Origin: Dorea sp. 5-2
GTDB lineage: Bacteria > Bacillota > Clostridia > Lachnospirales > Lachnospiraceae
DNA length: 53,131 nt
Assembly: GCF_000403455.2 (NCBI RefSeq)
Contig: NZ_KE159721.1
Location: forward strand, 122,394 to 175,524
Direction of reading: 5' to 3'
Shown here: positions 1 to 8,591 of the stretch, piece after piece
Position numbering within the stretch: position 1 is the first letter of the stretch
Layout of the letters: the number at the start of each line of letters is the position of its first letter
Position numbers and translations under genes: made by a program
The notes under the pieces: model-generated
Databases searched by the model: none
What the model was told of the DNA's origin: nothing
The model's input: only the letters and a program-made list of their open reading frames with translations

Positions 1-237
1 GCTGCAAAGAAGGCAGCGGAAGAGGAAGCGAAGAAAGCCGAAGAAGAGGCTGCAAAGAAGGCAGCGGAAGAGGAAGCGAAGAAAGCCGAAGAAGAGGCTG
101 CAAAGAAGGCAGCGGAAGAAGAAGCGAAGAAAGCCGCAGAAGAAGCTGCCAGAAAAGCAGCGGAAGAAGAAGCGAAGAAAGCCGCAGAAGAGGAAGCCAG
201 AAAGGCAGAAGAGGCAGCAAAGAAAGCTGCGGAGGAG
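1..237 (+). repeat. 48-bp in-frame tandem repeat (Lys/Glu/Ala helix)
   Basis: Four consecutive 48-bp units start at 1, 49, 97 and 145; a degenerate fifth runs to about 237. Each unit is 16 codons reading as AAKKAAEEEAKKAEEE with small variations (AARKAAEEEAKKAAEE in the fourth). Regular alternation of positive and negative blocks predicts a long charged single helix or coiled coil. The array probably continues left of the window. Units 1 and 2 are identical, which suggests recent slippage or recombination and likely length variation between strains. Confidence 0.9.
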
Positions 238-2106
238 GAAGCGGAACAGCTTGCCGCAGAGAAGAGGGCGCAGGCGCGTAAAATATATGAGAAGCGCTTC
301 GCAAAGCATTTGGATGAACTGAAATGGTTATATATGGAATTATACGGGAATGGCTCGATGTTCGCCGAGCTGTGCGATAACTTGTATCGTTTCTATGAAG
401 CGCGTAATGACGACCTGAAGGAGAGGGACGGCAAGAGAGAGGAATGTCCGGACTGGTATAAACAGAATGATATGCTGGGAATGATGTTCTATATTGATAA
501 TTTCGCCGGCAATATGAAGGGCGTTGAATCGAAGCTTGAGTATCTTGAGAAAAGCAATGTGAATTATATCCATCTGATGCCGTTCCTGGATACTGTGGAA
601 GGACGTTCGGACGGCGGGTACGCGGTGGCGGATTTCCGTAAGGTACAGGAGAAGCTGGGGACGATGGAGGACCTGGAAAGTCTGACGGCGGCATGTCATA
701 AGAAAGACATGAATGTCTGTATGGATTTTGTCATGAATCATACGTCAGAGGATCATGAATGGGCGAAAAAGGCGCGGCAGGGAAATGGGGAGTATATGAG
801 CCGCTACTTCTTCTTTGATAACTATTCGATTCCGGCAGAGTATGAGAAGACAGTGCCGCAGGTATTTCCGACGACTGCGCCGGGGAATTTCACATGGCTT
901 GAGGACGCGGAGCATTTTGTAATGACTTCCTTCTATCCTTATCAGTGGGATCTGAATTATAAGAATCCGAGAGTATTTAACGAGATGATGTATAATTTCC
1001 TGTTCCTGGCGAATAAGGGAATTGATATTATCAGGATTGACGCGGTTCCTTATATATGGAAAGAGTTAAATACGCAGTGCCGGAACTTGCCGCAGGTACA
1101 TACGATTGTCCGGATCATGCGTATCATAAGTGAGATCGTATGTCCAAGCGTGCTGCTTCTCGGGGAAGTTGTCATGGAACCGGAGAAGGTGGTTCCGTAT
1201 TTTGGAACGGTGGAGAAGCCGGAATGCCATATGCTTTACAATGTGACGACGATGGCGACTACATGGCACACGGTGGCGACCAGGGATGTAGGGCTTCTGA
1301 GGCAGCAGCTTGATATCGTGAACGGACTGCCGAAAGAGTATGTGTTCCTGAATTATCTGCGCTGCCATGATGATATCGGATGGGGACTGGATTACGCGTC
1401 TCTGGAGCGCGAGGGCATCAGAGAGCGTCCGCATAAGCAGTATCTGAATGATTATTTCCAGGGATACGCGGGAGAGAGCGTAAGCCGCGGCGAACTGTAT
1501 AACGCGGATCCGGTCAGCGGAGATGCGAGATTCTGCGGAACGACGGCGTCTATGTGCGGGATCGAGAAGGCAGGATTCGAGCAGGATGCGGAGGCGATGG
1601 AACGAGCGATCCGCAAGGATGTTATGCTTCATGCATATATGTTCATGCAGTCCGGAATTCCGGTACTTTACAGCGGAGATGAGATTGGCCAGGTGAATGA
1701 CTATACATACAAGGAAGATCCGAATAAAGCGGCAGATTCCAGATATATCCACCGCGGCGCCATGAGATGGGATCTGGCGGCGAATATTACAGATCCGGAG
1801 ACCGTGGAAGGTAAAGTGTTCGAGAAGCTGGATCAGTTGGAGCAGATCCGTAAGACGGAGAAAGTATTCGTGTCCAATGCGGATACCTGGACGCTGGATA
1901 CATGGGAAGCCGGCGTATTATGCATCGGCAGATATTATGACGGAGAGAAGATACTGGGACTGTTTAATTTCAGCGAATATGACAGGACGGCGTGGATCAA
2001 TGAGACAGATGGTATGTATACGGATCTTATTTCCGGTGAGAAGATGGAAGCACGGGGCGTGAATATTCCGGCATTCGGATTCTATTATCTTAAAAAAGAC
2101 GAATAA
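1..2106 (+). CDS. Amylosucrase-like GH13 enzyme, 5' end outside window
   Basis: The frame is open from base 1 to the stop at 2104-2106, so the true start is upstream. The first ~100 codons encode an Ala/Lys/Glu repeat; the catalytic domain follows. All four GH13 signatures are present: DFVMNH (724-741), GIDIIRIDAV with the nucleophile Asp at 1039-1041, LLGEVV with the acid/base Glu at 1165-1167, and CHDDIGW near 1366. The region around TWHTVATRDVGLL and the Trp after HDDIG resemble amylosucrases (GH13_4), which move glucose from sucrose to an alpha-glucan; hydrolysis of alpha-glucans is the alternative. The end is a normal all-beta C-terminal domain (GLFNFSEY). A TTG at 310 could start a repeat-free protein but has no Shine-Dalgarno. 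A hairpin terminator follows. Confidence 0.82.
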   Translation, partial: AAKKAAEEEAKKAEEEAAKKAAEEEAKKAEEEAAKKAAEEEAKKAAEEAARKAAEEEAKKAAEEEARKAEEAAKKAAEEEAEQLAAEKRAQARKIYEKRFAKHLDELKWLYMELYGNGSMFAELCDNLYRFYEARNDDLKERDGKREECPDWYKQNDMLGMMFYIDNFAGNMKGVESKLEYLEKSNVNYIHLMPFLDTVEGRSDGGYAVADFRKVQEKLGTMEDLESLTAACHKKDMNVCMDFVMNHTSEDHEWAKKARQGNGEYMSRYFFFDNYSIPAEYEKTVPQVFPTTAPGNFTWLEDAEHFVMTSFYPYQWDLNYKNPRVFNEMMYNFLFLANKGIDIIRIDAVPYIWKELNTQCRNLPQVHTIVRIMRIISEIVCPSVLLLGEVVMEPEKVVPYFGTVEKPECHMLYNVTTMATTWHTVATRDVGLLRQQLDIVNGLPKEYVFLNYLRCHDDIGWGLDYASLEREGIRERPHKQYLNDYFQGYAGESVSRGELYNADPVSGDARFCGTTASMCGIEKAGFEQDAEAMERAIRKDVMLHAYMFMQSGIPVLYSGDEIGQVNDYTYKEDPNKAADSRYIHRGAMRWDLAANITDPETVEGKVFEKLDQLEQIRKTEKVFVSNADTWTLDTWEAGVLCIGRYYDGEKILGLFNFSEYDRTAWINETDGMYTDLISGEKMEARGVNIPAFGFYYLKKDE

Positions 2107-2134
2107 ATAGGATCGTATTTCTGGATTTTTAACA

Positions 2135-2172
2135 ATATCGGGGTCAAAAGGCATTTTGACCCTGATATCATT
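2135..2172 (+). terminator. Rho-independent terminator after the GH13 gene
   Basis: A 15-bp stem (2135-2149 with 2154-2168, one G-T pair) closes a GGCA loop and is followed by CATTTTC. It begins 28 bases after the stop codon of the GH13 gene. Confidence 0.8.
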
Positions 2173-2320
2173 TTCAGACATGCACAACGGTACGCTTTAG
2201 GTTTAAAATCAAGAAGATTTGGAAAGGCTAAGAATACTGCGATCAATATCAGAGTATTAAATACATTCGAAAGAGAATAAGATAGATTAAATACATTGGA
2301 GATTCTTGGAGGACTGATAG

Positions 2321-3973
2321 ATGAAGCGAGGGAAAAAAGTATTTGCGGCAATTCTTGTGATGGTTCTTATGCTGAGTATGGGCATGACGGCGTCTGCGAC
2401 AGAGCAGGTCCAGGAAGGAACGGAGCAGGAGGCTGCCGGGAATGCGGATACCGAACTGTCGGAGGAAGAAAGATTACAGCAGGAACTGGATGCAGTATAT
2501 GCATTGCCGGTCGAGTCGAACAATATCAAGGGATGGCCTCAGGGACCGGGAACGTACGGAGAAGCTGCCATTGTTATGGAAGTGGAGACCGGAAGTATCC
2601 TGTATGCAAAAAATATTGATGTACATCATTTCCCGGCGAGCATTACAAAGGTATTGACGACGCTGATCGCATTGGAAAACGGACAGTTTACAGATCCGGT
2701 ATATTTCTCCCATGACTGCGTGGCATTTCTGCAGCCTGACGAGGCGTCCATCGGTATGAAAGAAGGAAACCAGATCTCTTTGGAACAAGCGTTGTATGCG
2801 ACTCTTCTGGCGTCGGCGAACGAGGCGGCGTACGCGGTGGGAGATAATGTCGGAAAGAACGCGGGGCATGATTATAATTGGTTTGTCGAGCAGATGAATC
2901 TTCGCTGTCAGGAGTTGGGCGGCGCTAATTCGAATTTTGTGAATACAAGCGGGCTTCATGATCCGAATCACTATACCTGTGCAAGGGATATGGCGCTGAT
3001 CAGCCGAGAGATGTTCCGGCATCCGGAATTCTTTACAATTGCCCAGACTTACGAATATAAGATCCCGCAGTCTGAGACTACAGAGGAGCATATATTCCAA
3101 CAGCATCATAAGATGATGGATTCAAATGATGAAAACTATTATGAATATGTGATCGGAGGGAAGACGGGGTATACGTCGGACGCGCTGTCAACATTGATCA
3201 CTATGGCGGATAATGGAAGTATGCAGTTGGTGTGTGTGGTGCTTAAGACACATGGGAAGAATGTTTATCCGGACACAAAGAATCTGTTGGAGTATTGTTT
3301 TACAAATTTCAGCAAGGTAGCGGCGGCAGATTATGAGACGTCTGAGGATATACAGGCGATTGGAGATGTGCAGGCTGTGGCTTCTGAAGGCGTGCAAGGT
3401 GTTCAGGGCGTTGAGACGGCTGCAGAAGCCGCAGCAGGGACGGCAGAAGGAGCGCCAGAGACAGCAGAAGGAGCAGCAGGGGCAGCAGAAGGAGAACCAG
3501 GGGCGGCAGCAGGCACGGCAGGCGCATCGGGAGACGGTTCAGGGGCAGCGCCGGATGGAAGCGTAACCGATGATGGCTCCGGGGGAACAGCAGATAACAG
3601 CAGCGGCTTTGTCATTCTTCCGAACGGGGTGGAATTCAAGGATCTGGAGCTAGAGATCATACCGGACAGCGATGTGAGTAGTGAGGGAACTTTGGAATAC
3701 CGCTACAGCGGTAATCTGATGGGGAGCGTAAGAGCCGTCCTTAGTCCGTCATATCTGGAGAAACGCGCGGCAAAGCCGGAGAGCGAAGCTGTGGAGAAGG
3801 ATTCCCCTGAAAAAGTGAAAGAAAAAGAGAAAAAAGTGATAGGAAAAGATCTGCTGAAGGATAAGACACTTCTTGAGAAAGGAATTCTTGCCGCCGCCAG
3901 TGTGGTTCTGGTGATATTGATCATCACATTCGTCGTGTTGCTGGTTAAGGGGCAGAGACGCAGGCATAAATAG
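2321..3973 (+). CDS. D-alanyl-D-alanine carboxypeptidase (peptidase S11)
   Basis: A DacA/DacF-type penicillin-binding protein that trims the terminal D-Ala from peptidoglycan stem peptides outside the membrane. Residues 1-27 are a signal peptide (cleavage likely after ASA). The three active-site motifs are SITK (S107, K110), SAN (S165-N167) and KTG (K281). An Ala/Gly/Glu-rich low-complexity linker (about 345-435) leads to a C-terminal domain and one membrane segment (about 522-543) ending in KGQRRRHK, so the protein is anchored at its C-terminus, here by a real membrane helix rather than the usual amphipathic one. The start has GGAGG at 2308-2312. It could be the sporulation type DacF, but no clear forespore promoter was seen, so no symbol is given. 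Confidence 0.9.
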   Translation: MKRGKKVFAAILVMVLMLSMGMTASATEQVQEGTEQEAAGNADTELSEEERLQQELDAVYALPVESNNIKGWPQGPGTYGEAAIVMEVETGSILYAKNIDVHHFPASITKVLTTLIALENGQFTDPVYFSHDCVAFLQPDEASIGMKEGNQISLEQALYATLLASANEAAYAVGDNVGKNAGHDYNWFVEQMNLRCQELGGANSNFVNTSGLHDPNHYTCARDMALISREMFRHPEFFTIAQTYEYKIPQSETTEEHIFQQHHKMMDSNDENYYEYVIGGKTGYTSDALSTLITMADNGSMQLVCVVLKTHGKNVYPDTKNLLEYCFTNFSKVAAADYETSEDIQAIGDVQAVASEGVQGVQGVETAAEAAAGTAEGAPETAEGAAGAAEGEPGAAAGTAGASGDGSGAAPDGSVTDDGSGGTADNSSGFVILPNGVEFKDLELEIIPDSDVSSEGTLEYRYSGNLMGSVRAVLSPSYLEKRAAKPESEAVEKDSPEKVKEKEKKVIGKDLLKDKTLLEKGILAAASVVLVILIITFVVLLVKGQRRRHK

Positions 3974-4046
3974 CGATAAAGTGTGGAAAATGTTGCTTAA
4001 GGAGCAGTTATAAGAGCAGATGACAGGTAAATAGGCAGGAATTACA

Positions 4047-4113
4047 GAAAGAAATAAGAGACGGTAATTCGTACTTTGGATATCCGGAGTATGAGACGTC
4101 TCTTATTTCTTTC
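4047..4113. terminator. 17-bp perfect inverted repeat between convergent genes
   Basis: Arms 4047-4063 and 4097-4113 are perfectly complementary (GAAAGAAATAAGAGACG and its reverse complement), enclosing 33 bases that contain the palindrome GGATATCC. It lies between the carboxypeptidase gene and the minus-strand ABC fragment. A T-rich stretch follows on the plus side. A bidirectional terminator is the simplest reading. Confidence 0.65.
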
Positions 4114-4139
4114 ACTTTTCAATTGAAATGTATGCCGGG

Positions 4140-4895
4140 TTATCTGTTAGAAATCGTCTGCATAAAATCCTGGATCCGTTTATGGTTTGCCTGGTGTATC
4201 ATTGCTTCGGGCGTGCCTTGTTCTACTATCTTGCCATTTTCCATAAAAATGATCCGGTCGGCAATTTCTAATGCGAAGCGCATCTCATGTGTGACGATCA
4301 GCATAGTACATTGATGTTGGACGGCAAGTTTTCTGATGATTTCTAAAATGCCGCCTACGAGTTCAGGATCCAGTGAAGAGGTTGGCTCGTCGAATAATAA
4401 TACGTCCGGTTGTGCCGCAAGCGCCCGGGCAATGCCGATACGCTGCTGCTGACCGCCGGAAAGGCGGGAGGGATATTCGTTCATTTTGTCTGTCAGCGCA
4501 ACTTGGCTGAGCAGGGATAAAGCTTCTGACTCAGCCTCTTTTTTTGGCTTTTTTCGGACGAGCGTCATAGGTAGCAATACATTATCCAATACAGTTTTGT
4601 TTTTAAACAGACTGTAATTCTGAAAGACCATTGCAGTTTTTTGCCGAAGGAGATGAGCTTTTTTGCGGAGTAATTTTCTGCATCTATAGTGATATCTCCG
4701 ATTTGTATTCAGCCATTCCCCCCATAACTCTTCAAATAATGCCACGCTGTCCGTAAAGGTTATTGCATCTACAAAGCCATACTTGCCTACATCAAGTACT
4801 ACGATATTCTCCATCTCATACAGCTCTGCAAACGCATCTGCCACCTTTTGGCACTTTGCCCGTTCTTCCTCAGTGATATAAATTTTCTTTTCCAT
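4140..4895 (-). pseudogene. Chimeric remnant: small accessory-gene protein fused to GlnQ-type ATPase lacking Walker A
   Basis: The 251-residue frame has two unrelated parts. Residues 1 to about 64 (ITEEERAKCQKVADAFAELYE, VGKYGFVDAITF, SVALFEELWGEWLN) resemble a small hypothetical protein that I associate with clostridial mobile elements. From about residue 75 it is the C-terminal two thirds of a polar amino-acid ABC ATPase: Q-loop MVFQNYSLF, signature LSGGQQQRIGIARAL, Walker B VLLFDEPTSSLDPE, H-loop IVTHEM. The Walker A P-loop is absent, so ATP binding should fail. At the junction another frame reads GDITIDAENYSAKK, the expected ATPase sequence, and rejoins the main frame at an A6 run (plus-strand T6 at 4659-4664). 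It has a GAGG Shine-Dalgarno and may be translated, but as an ATPase it is dead. No permease or binding protein is nearby. Confidence 0.7.
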
Positions 4896-4932
4896 ATAGC
4901 CTTACCTCGTTTCTTACAAAATTTTACCATAT

Positions 4933-5253
4933 TCATTTTATAAGAACCACCTGCACACCAGCTTTTCTTCCACTTGTTTTTGGCAAAACCCACTTTACTA
5001 ACAATTCACTTCCCTGAATTGCATAGTCATAATTCATGCGGATCGAAAACCCAAGTTCTTCAGGATCATCGAGACGGCTTAAGATTTCCTGCTTTGGTTT
5101 ATTATTTTCCGTGAGGTTTACCGTTTCTAGAATTCCATCCAGAACATGTTGAAGCATATGTATTGGAATAGAAGCACCCATCTCCTGCATGGAAAAACCG
5201 CCGTTTTTGCGTGCGTCACGGCTCAGCAGAGAAATATTAATGTCATTGTTCAT
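4933..5253 (-). CDS. Hypothetical protein, 106 aa
   Basis: I do not recognise this protein. It is soluble, with no signal peptide or membrane segment, and contains SMQEMGASIPIHMLQHVLDGILETV in the middle and a basic, hydrophobic C-terminus (GRKAGVQVVLIK). It ends 37 bases before the chimeric ABC remnant, on the same strand, so the two may be co-transcribed. The Shine-Dalgarno before the ATG is weak. It diverges from the HEPN/ATPase operon across a 140-bp gap. It could be a fragment of a larger mobile-element gene. Confidence 0.45.
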   Translation of the reverse strand: MNNDINISLLSRDARKNGGFSMQEMGASIPIHMLQHVLDGILETVNLTENNKPKQEILSRLDDPEELGFSIRMNYDYAIQGSELLVKWVLPKTSGRKAGVQVVLIK

Positions 5254-5280
5254 GGGTGGTTTGGATACAAGATTTCCTTG

Positions 5281-5309
5281 TTGACGATTTTTCTAATAGA
5301 GACTATAAT
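5281..5309 (+). promoter_or_regulatory. Near-consensus sigma-A promoter for the HEPN/ATPase operon
   Basis: TTGACG (5281-5286), a 17-bp spacer and TATAAT (5304-5309) make one of the strongest vegetative promoters seen in the window. The predicted start near 5316 leaves a leader of about 75 bases before the ATG at 5391. Confidence 0.8.
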
Positions 5310-5390
5310 TTTATTTAAAATATGAATTCACAGTTTATTTTTAGAATAGGGTTGGGTTATCGAAAGATATCAATGGAGAGGAACACAAAC

Positions 5391-5828
5391 ATGTTGATAG
5401 CAGATAAAAAAGATTACCGAAAAGACTACAAAAAGCATTACGAATTATACAAGCGGTTAAAAAGTGAAAATTCCAATGTAAATAGTCGAAGGCTACTATT
5501 GATTTATTGTGTTGAATGTGGATTAAAATATATGCTATTGGATAAATGGTGCGAAAACAGTCCCAAAAAAATATTAGACAGTAATGATAAGATTAAAAAG
5601 GATATCTTAAAATCTCATAATTTGGAAAAAATATTAAAAGAGTTAGGTCAACAAGGCAACTTTAAGTTTCCTCAATTAGGGACTATCCATAGAGATTCTG
5701 TCACATCAGAGACATATCACCAGCTTTATCGATATTGCATAAACATACCGGAAAAAGATCAGCTCAAAGAAGAAAAGTTGGAAGATACATTGAAAAAGGT
5801 TGCTTGTTGGATTGAAGAAGGGATGTGA
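5391..5828 (+). CDS. HEPN-like small helical protein, partner of the KGGVGR ATPase
   Basis: A 145-residue, Lys-rich, all-helical protein. Start 5391 is chosen because GGAGAGG lies at 5375-5381, nine bases upstream; in-frame ATGs at 5322 and 5373 lack a Shine-Dalgarno. The core RRLLLIYCVECGLKYMLLD followed by SHNLEKILKELG matches the general pattern of HEPN-fold proteins (helix with E..LK.LL, then a His-Asn/Asp-Leu helix). The RNase motif R-x4-6-H of active HEPN toxins is not clearly present, so it may be a structural or regulatory HEPN. It ends four bases before the ATPase start, so the two are translationally linked. The pair is AT-rich relative to its surroundings. The HEPN assignment is an inference from pattern only. 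Confidence 0.55.
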   Translation: MLIADKKDYRKDYKKHYELYKRLKSENSNVNSRRLLLIYCVECGLKYMLLDKWCENSPKKILDSNDKIKKDILKSHNLEKILKELGQQGNFKFPQLGTIHRDSVTSETYHQLYRYCINIPEKDQLKEEKLEDTLKKVACWIEEGM

Positions 5829-5832
5829 TACG

Positions 5833-8463
5833 ATGCTGTTATATACGTGGAAAGATATAGAAAGAAAGTTTTTGTTAGAGAGAGAGAAGTGGGAAAAAGT
5901 TATTGTTGATATTGAGACATATGTTGATGAAGTGATCATTTACCTAAATGAAATGGATAGTAAAATATCTGCTCAAGAGGTCCTATTTGATATATTTGAA
6001 AAAAATTATGATAATAAGAAAAATCAAATATATCTCGACATTTCTAATGATTATTTAAGTATAACATATGAAATTGAAGAAAACGATGAACAAAAAAATA
6101 TAATAAGTCCTCTTTTTAAAAATATTCTATATCAGGAATCGGCATATTCCGGCAAGTTGCTTGAGCAAGAATTGCCCGGAGTCCCCGTACTTGCCTTTCA
6201 TTCATATAAAGGAGGCGTTGGGCGTACCTTATCTTTATTAGCATTTGCGAAGGCATGGTCTTCGCTTAAAGATTTAAAAAGTACAAAAAAGTTGCTCATA
6301 GTAGATGCAGATATAGAAGCGCCTGGGATCACATGGTTAACAACGGGGCATGAAGAAGCTATGTTTAGTTTTATGGATCTTCTCGAAATCACACAGGAAA
6401 AAGAAACTATTGATGATATTGTAGGAGTGGTATATGATAAGGTAGCTCAATTGACAATAAAGATTGAGACAGAAAAAAGTATGACGGAGCACATTGTTTT
6501 GCCTACTTATAGATATATGGAACAACTATTGGATATGTATTCAAGTCCTGAGAGCCTTGCCGTTAGTTATGACAAAAAATATATTCTGGCGGAAGTTCTG
6601 TCTAAATTAGGACAAAAGCTCAATGCGGATTTAGTATTGGTCGATTTGCGGGCAGGCTTAAGTGAATTTTCAGCACCGTTGCTATTTGATCCAAGAGTAA
6701 AAAAATATCTAGTAACATCAACGTCTTATCAGGCAGTAAAAGGGACAGAGATATTATTACATCAGTTAAGTAAAGGACTGCCTTTGAATGGGAATACTAA
6801 AATACCAGAAATTTTACTGACAATGGGACAAGAAGGTGTAGATACTACGGACATTATCAGTGAACTGGTTGCTGTTTATGATCATTATATATTGGATGAG
6901 AGTGTATCTATAACAGATAATATTGTTACAGAATTGCCTTTTGCAAGTGAACTTGTTCATTTAGAATCATTACAGAAGATAATGAAGAATCTAAACGGAC
7001 GAGAGTTTTACAAAAATATATATGAAATTGTCCAAAATAGTTATATCCCTCAAAAAGAAGAGAAAACGGAATATAGTTTGGAGCGTGAGGAAATTATTGA
7101 GCGTATACATGATTTTTCTGAAAAGCAGATAACAGCAGAAGGAAATGGTGCGTTTAAAGTATTAATGACAGAATCTATTCAGAATTTAATAAGAAAATAT
7201 AAAAGTGAAATTCCCAGTACGGTGGTTATGGGGGCTAAGGGGTCTGGGAAAACATTTTTGTATAGAGAAATATTACGGTATCATTATTGGGAAGCGTTTA
7301 TTAAATCTATGGGAAATAATAGCGTAAATATGAGTAATATCCGCAAAGATAATCATATTTTGCTCGTGCCTTTACTGGCATCAGGTAATGCAGGCGGTTT
7401 TCGGGAAATTATAGAAAGCGTGATTAATAATTATAATGCATGTGGTTTACGTGGAAAGCTTAGCAGTTCTGTTCATATTAGCAGCAGAGATATTTTGCTA
7501 AAGTACATGCGGAAAAAGCACGATATATTAGAATGGAAAGAGCTTTGGAAGAATGTTATCCTAAATGCAGTAAATAATGCATATCAATCTTTGGAAGAAT
7601 TGGAAGATGAATTAGATAGAAAAAATATTGAAGTAGTATTTTTAATAGATGGATTGGAAGAAATTTTCCAACATACGATATCATCTGATAATGAAAAAAA
7701 TGCTATAGCAGCACTTTGTAGAGACTTAATAGATGAAGTAAAAATTGCCTATGATCATCTGGGGGTGATGATATTTCTTAGAAAGGATATGGCAAGAGAT
7801 TCACTGACGATTAATTATGAGCAATTCTATTCCTTATATCGTTCGGTAGAATTGCAATGGTCAAGTACAGAAGCATTGCGACTTGTTATTTGGCTTGTCA
7901 GCCAGGCTGTATCAGACTTTTATCAGGAAGAAGTGCCGCTTGAAATGGCGCCTAAAGAGGTGATTGATCGGGTTCTTCATAAATTATGGGGAATTAAATT
8001 GGGGAAACCAACATCAAATGAGGCAAATGCATCAAGATGGATTTTGGCAGCGCTGTCTGATTTTAATGGGCAGTTACAGGCACGTGATATAATCAGATTT
8101 TTAGAAAAAGCAACTGTAAATGTAGGAAAACCAATATATTCCGACAGATATTTGATGCCAGCAGAAATAAAAAAGGCAGTGTCGGAGTGTTCAAATGAAA
8201 AAATTGGTGAAATAAAGGAGGAAATCAAAGCACTTGCCCCCATTTTTGACAAGTTGGAAAATGCGCCGGTAGGAGATAAAGTTTTGCCATTTTATGGTGA
8301 TACATTTAATTTTACACAAAGTGAAGAAAAAATTATGCGGCAGGAAGGCTATTTGCGAGTAGAAAATGATAAATATTATCTGCCAGAAATAATAAGACAT
8401 GCTTTAAAATTTAAATATGGAAAAGGAGCGCGTCCCAGAGTGCTTTCCTTGTTATTAAAATAA
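5833..8463 (+). CDS. KGGVGR-motif double P-loop ATPase
   Basis: An 876-residue protein. Start 5833 is chosen over 5800 because it follows the upstream stop by four bases and has AAGAAGGG upstream. After about 115 unassigned residues comes a ParA/MinD-like ATPase with a variant P-loop: FHSYKGGVGRT (126-132), where the usual GK is GR; then IVDADIEAPG (156-165) and LVLVDLRAGLSEF (about 268-279). A second P-loop module starts near residue 464 (VVMGAKGSGKT, 464-474) with a Walker B VVFLIDGLEE (601-610), similar in layout to STAND or KAP-type NTPases. The C-terminal ~120 residues look like a winged-helix or helical end (RQEGYLRVENDKYYLPEIIRHAL). No membrane segment. With the preceding gene it forms a compact module typical of phage-defence or conflict systems. 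Sensing and effector roles are not evident; no nuclease or protease motif was seen. Confidence 0.75.
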   Translation: MLLYTWKDIERKFLLEREKWEKVIVDIETYVDEVIIYLNEMDSKISAQEVLFDIFEKNYDNKKNQIYLDISNDYLSITYEIEENDEQKNIISPLFKNILYQESAYSGKLLEQELPGVPVLAFHSYKGGVGRTLSLLAFAKAWSSLKDLKSTKKLLIVDADIEAPGITWLTTGHEEAMFSFMDLLEITQEKETIDDIVGVVYDKVAQLTIKIETEKSMTEHIVLPTYRYMEQLLDMYSSPESLAVSYDKKYILAEVLSKLGQKLNADLVLVDLRAGLSEFSAPLLFDPRVKKYLVTSTSYQAVKGTEILLHQLSKGLPLNGNTKIPEILLTMGQEGVDTTDIISELVAVYDHYILDESVSITDNIVTELPFASELVHLESLQKIMKNLNGREFYKNIYEIVQNSYIPQKEEKTEYSLEREEIIERIHDFSEKQITAEGNGAFKVLMTESIQNLIRKYKSEIPSTVVMGAKGSGKTFLYREILRYHYWEAFIKSMGNNSVNMSNIRKDNHILLVPLLASGNAGGFREIIESVINNYNACGLRGKLSSSVHISSRDILLKYMRKKHDILEWKELWKNVILNAVNNAYQSLEELEDELDRKNIEVVFLIDGLEEIFQHTISSDNEKNAIAALCRDLIDEVKIAYDHLGVMIFLRKDMARDSLTINYEQFYSLYRSVELQWSSTEALRLVIWLVSQAVSDFYQEEVPLEMAPKEVIDRVLHKLWGIKLGKPTSNEANASRWILAALSDFNGQLQARDIIRFLEKATVNVGKPIYSDRYLMPAEIKKAVSECSNEKIGEIKEEIKALAPIFDKLENAPVGDKVLPFYGDTFNFTQSEEKIMRQEGYLRVENDKYYLPEIIRHALKFKYGKGARPRVLSLLLK

Positions 8464-8543
8464 AATGGGATTCTGTAGCAGGGGATGTTCTAACTAGATA
8501 TCAGAAATATATGAACGGAAACGTCCGCCAAAAATAAAACCGG

Positions 8544-8590
8544 AAAAGGCTGTTGCTAAAGCTTAACGCCAAAGCAGCAACCTTTTCTTT
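8544..8590 (+). terminator. Terminator between the ATPase and the response regulator
   Basis: Arms 8544-8557 and 8573-8586 pair over 14 bases with one mismatch and one wobble, followed by CTTTA. It lies between convergent genes and may serve both strands (A-run on the left side). Confidence 0.65.
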
Positions 8591-8591
8591 A

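Noticed and set aside
1..237. Possible CRISPR or satellite array
   Set aside because: Units are contiguous without spacers and stay in frame with the GH13 coding sequence.
2474..3109. Minus-strand frame opposite the carboxypeptidase
   Set aside because: Shadow frame rich in Arg/His/Ile, no ribosome site, while the plus strand has all S11 motifs.
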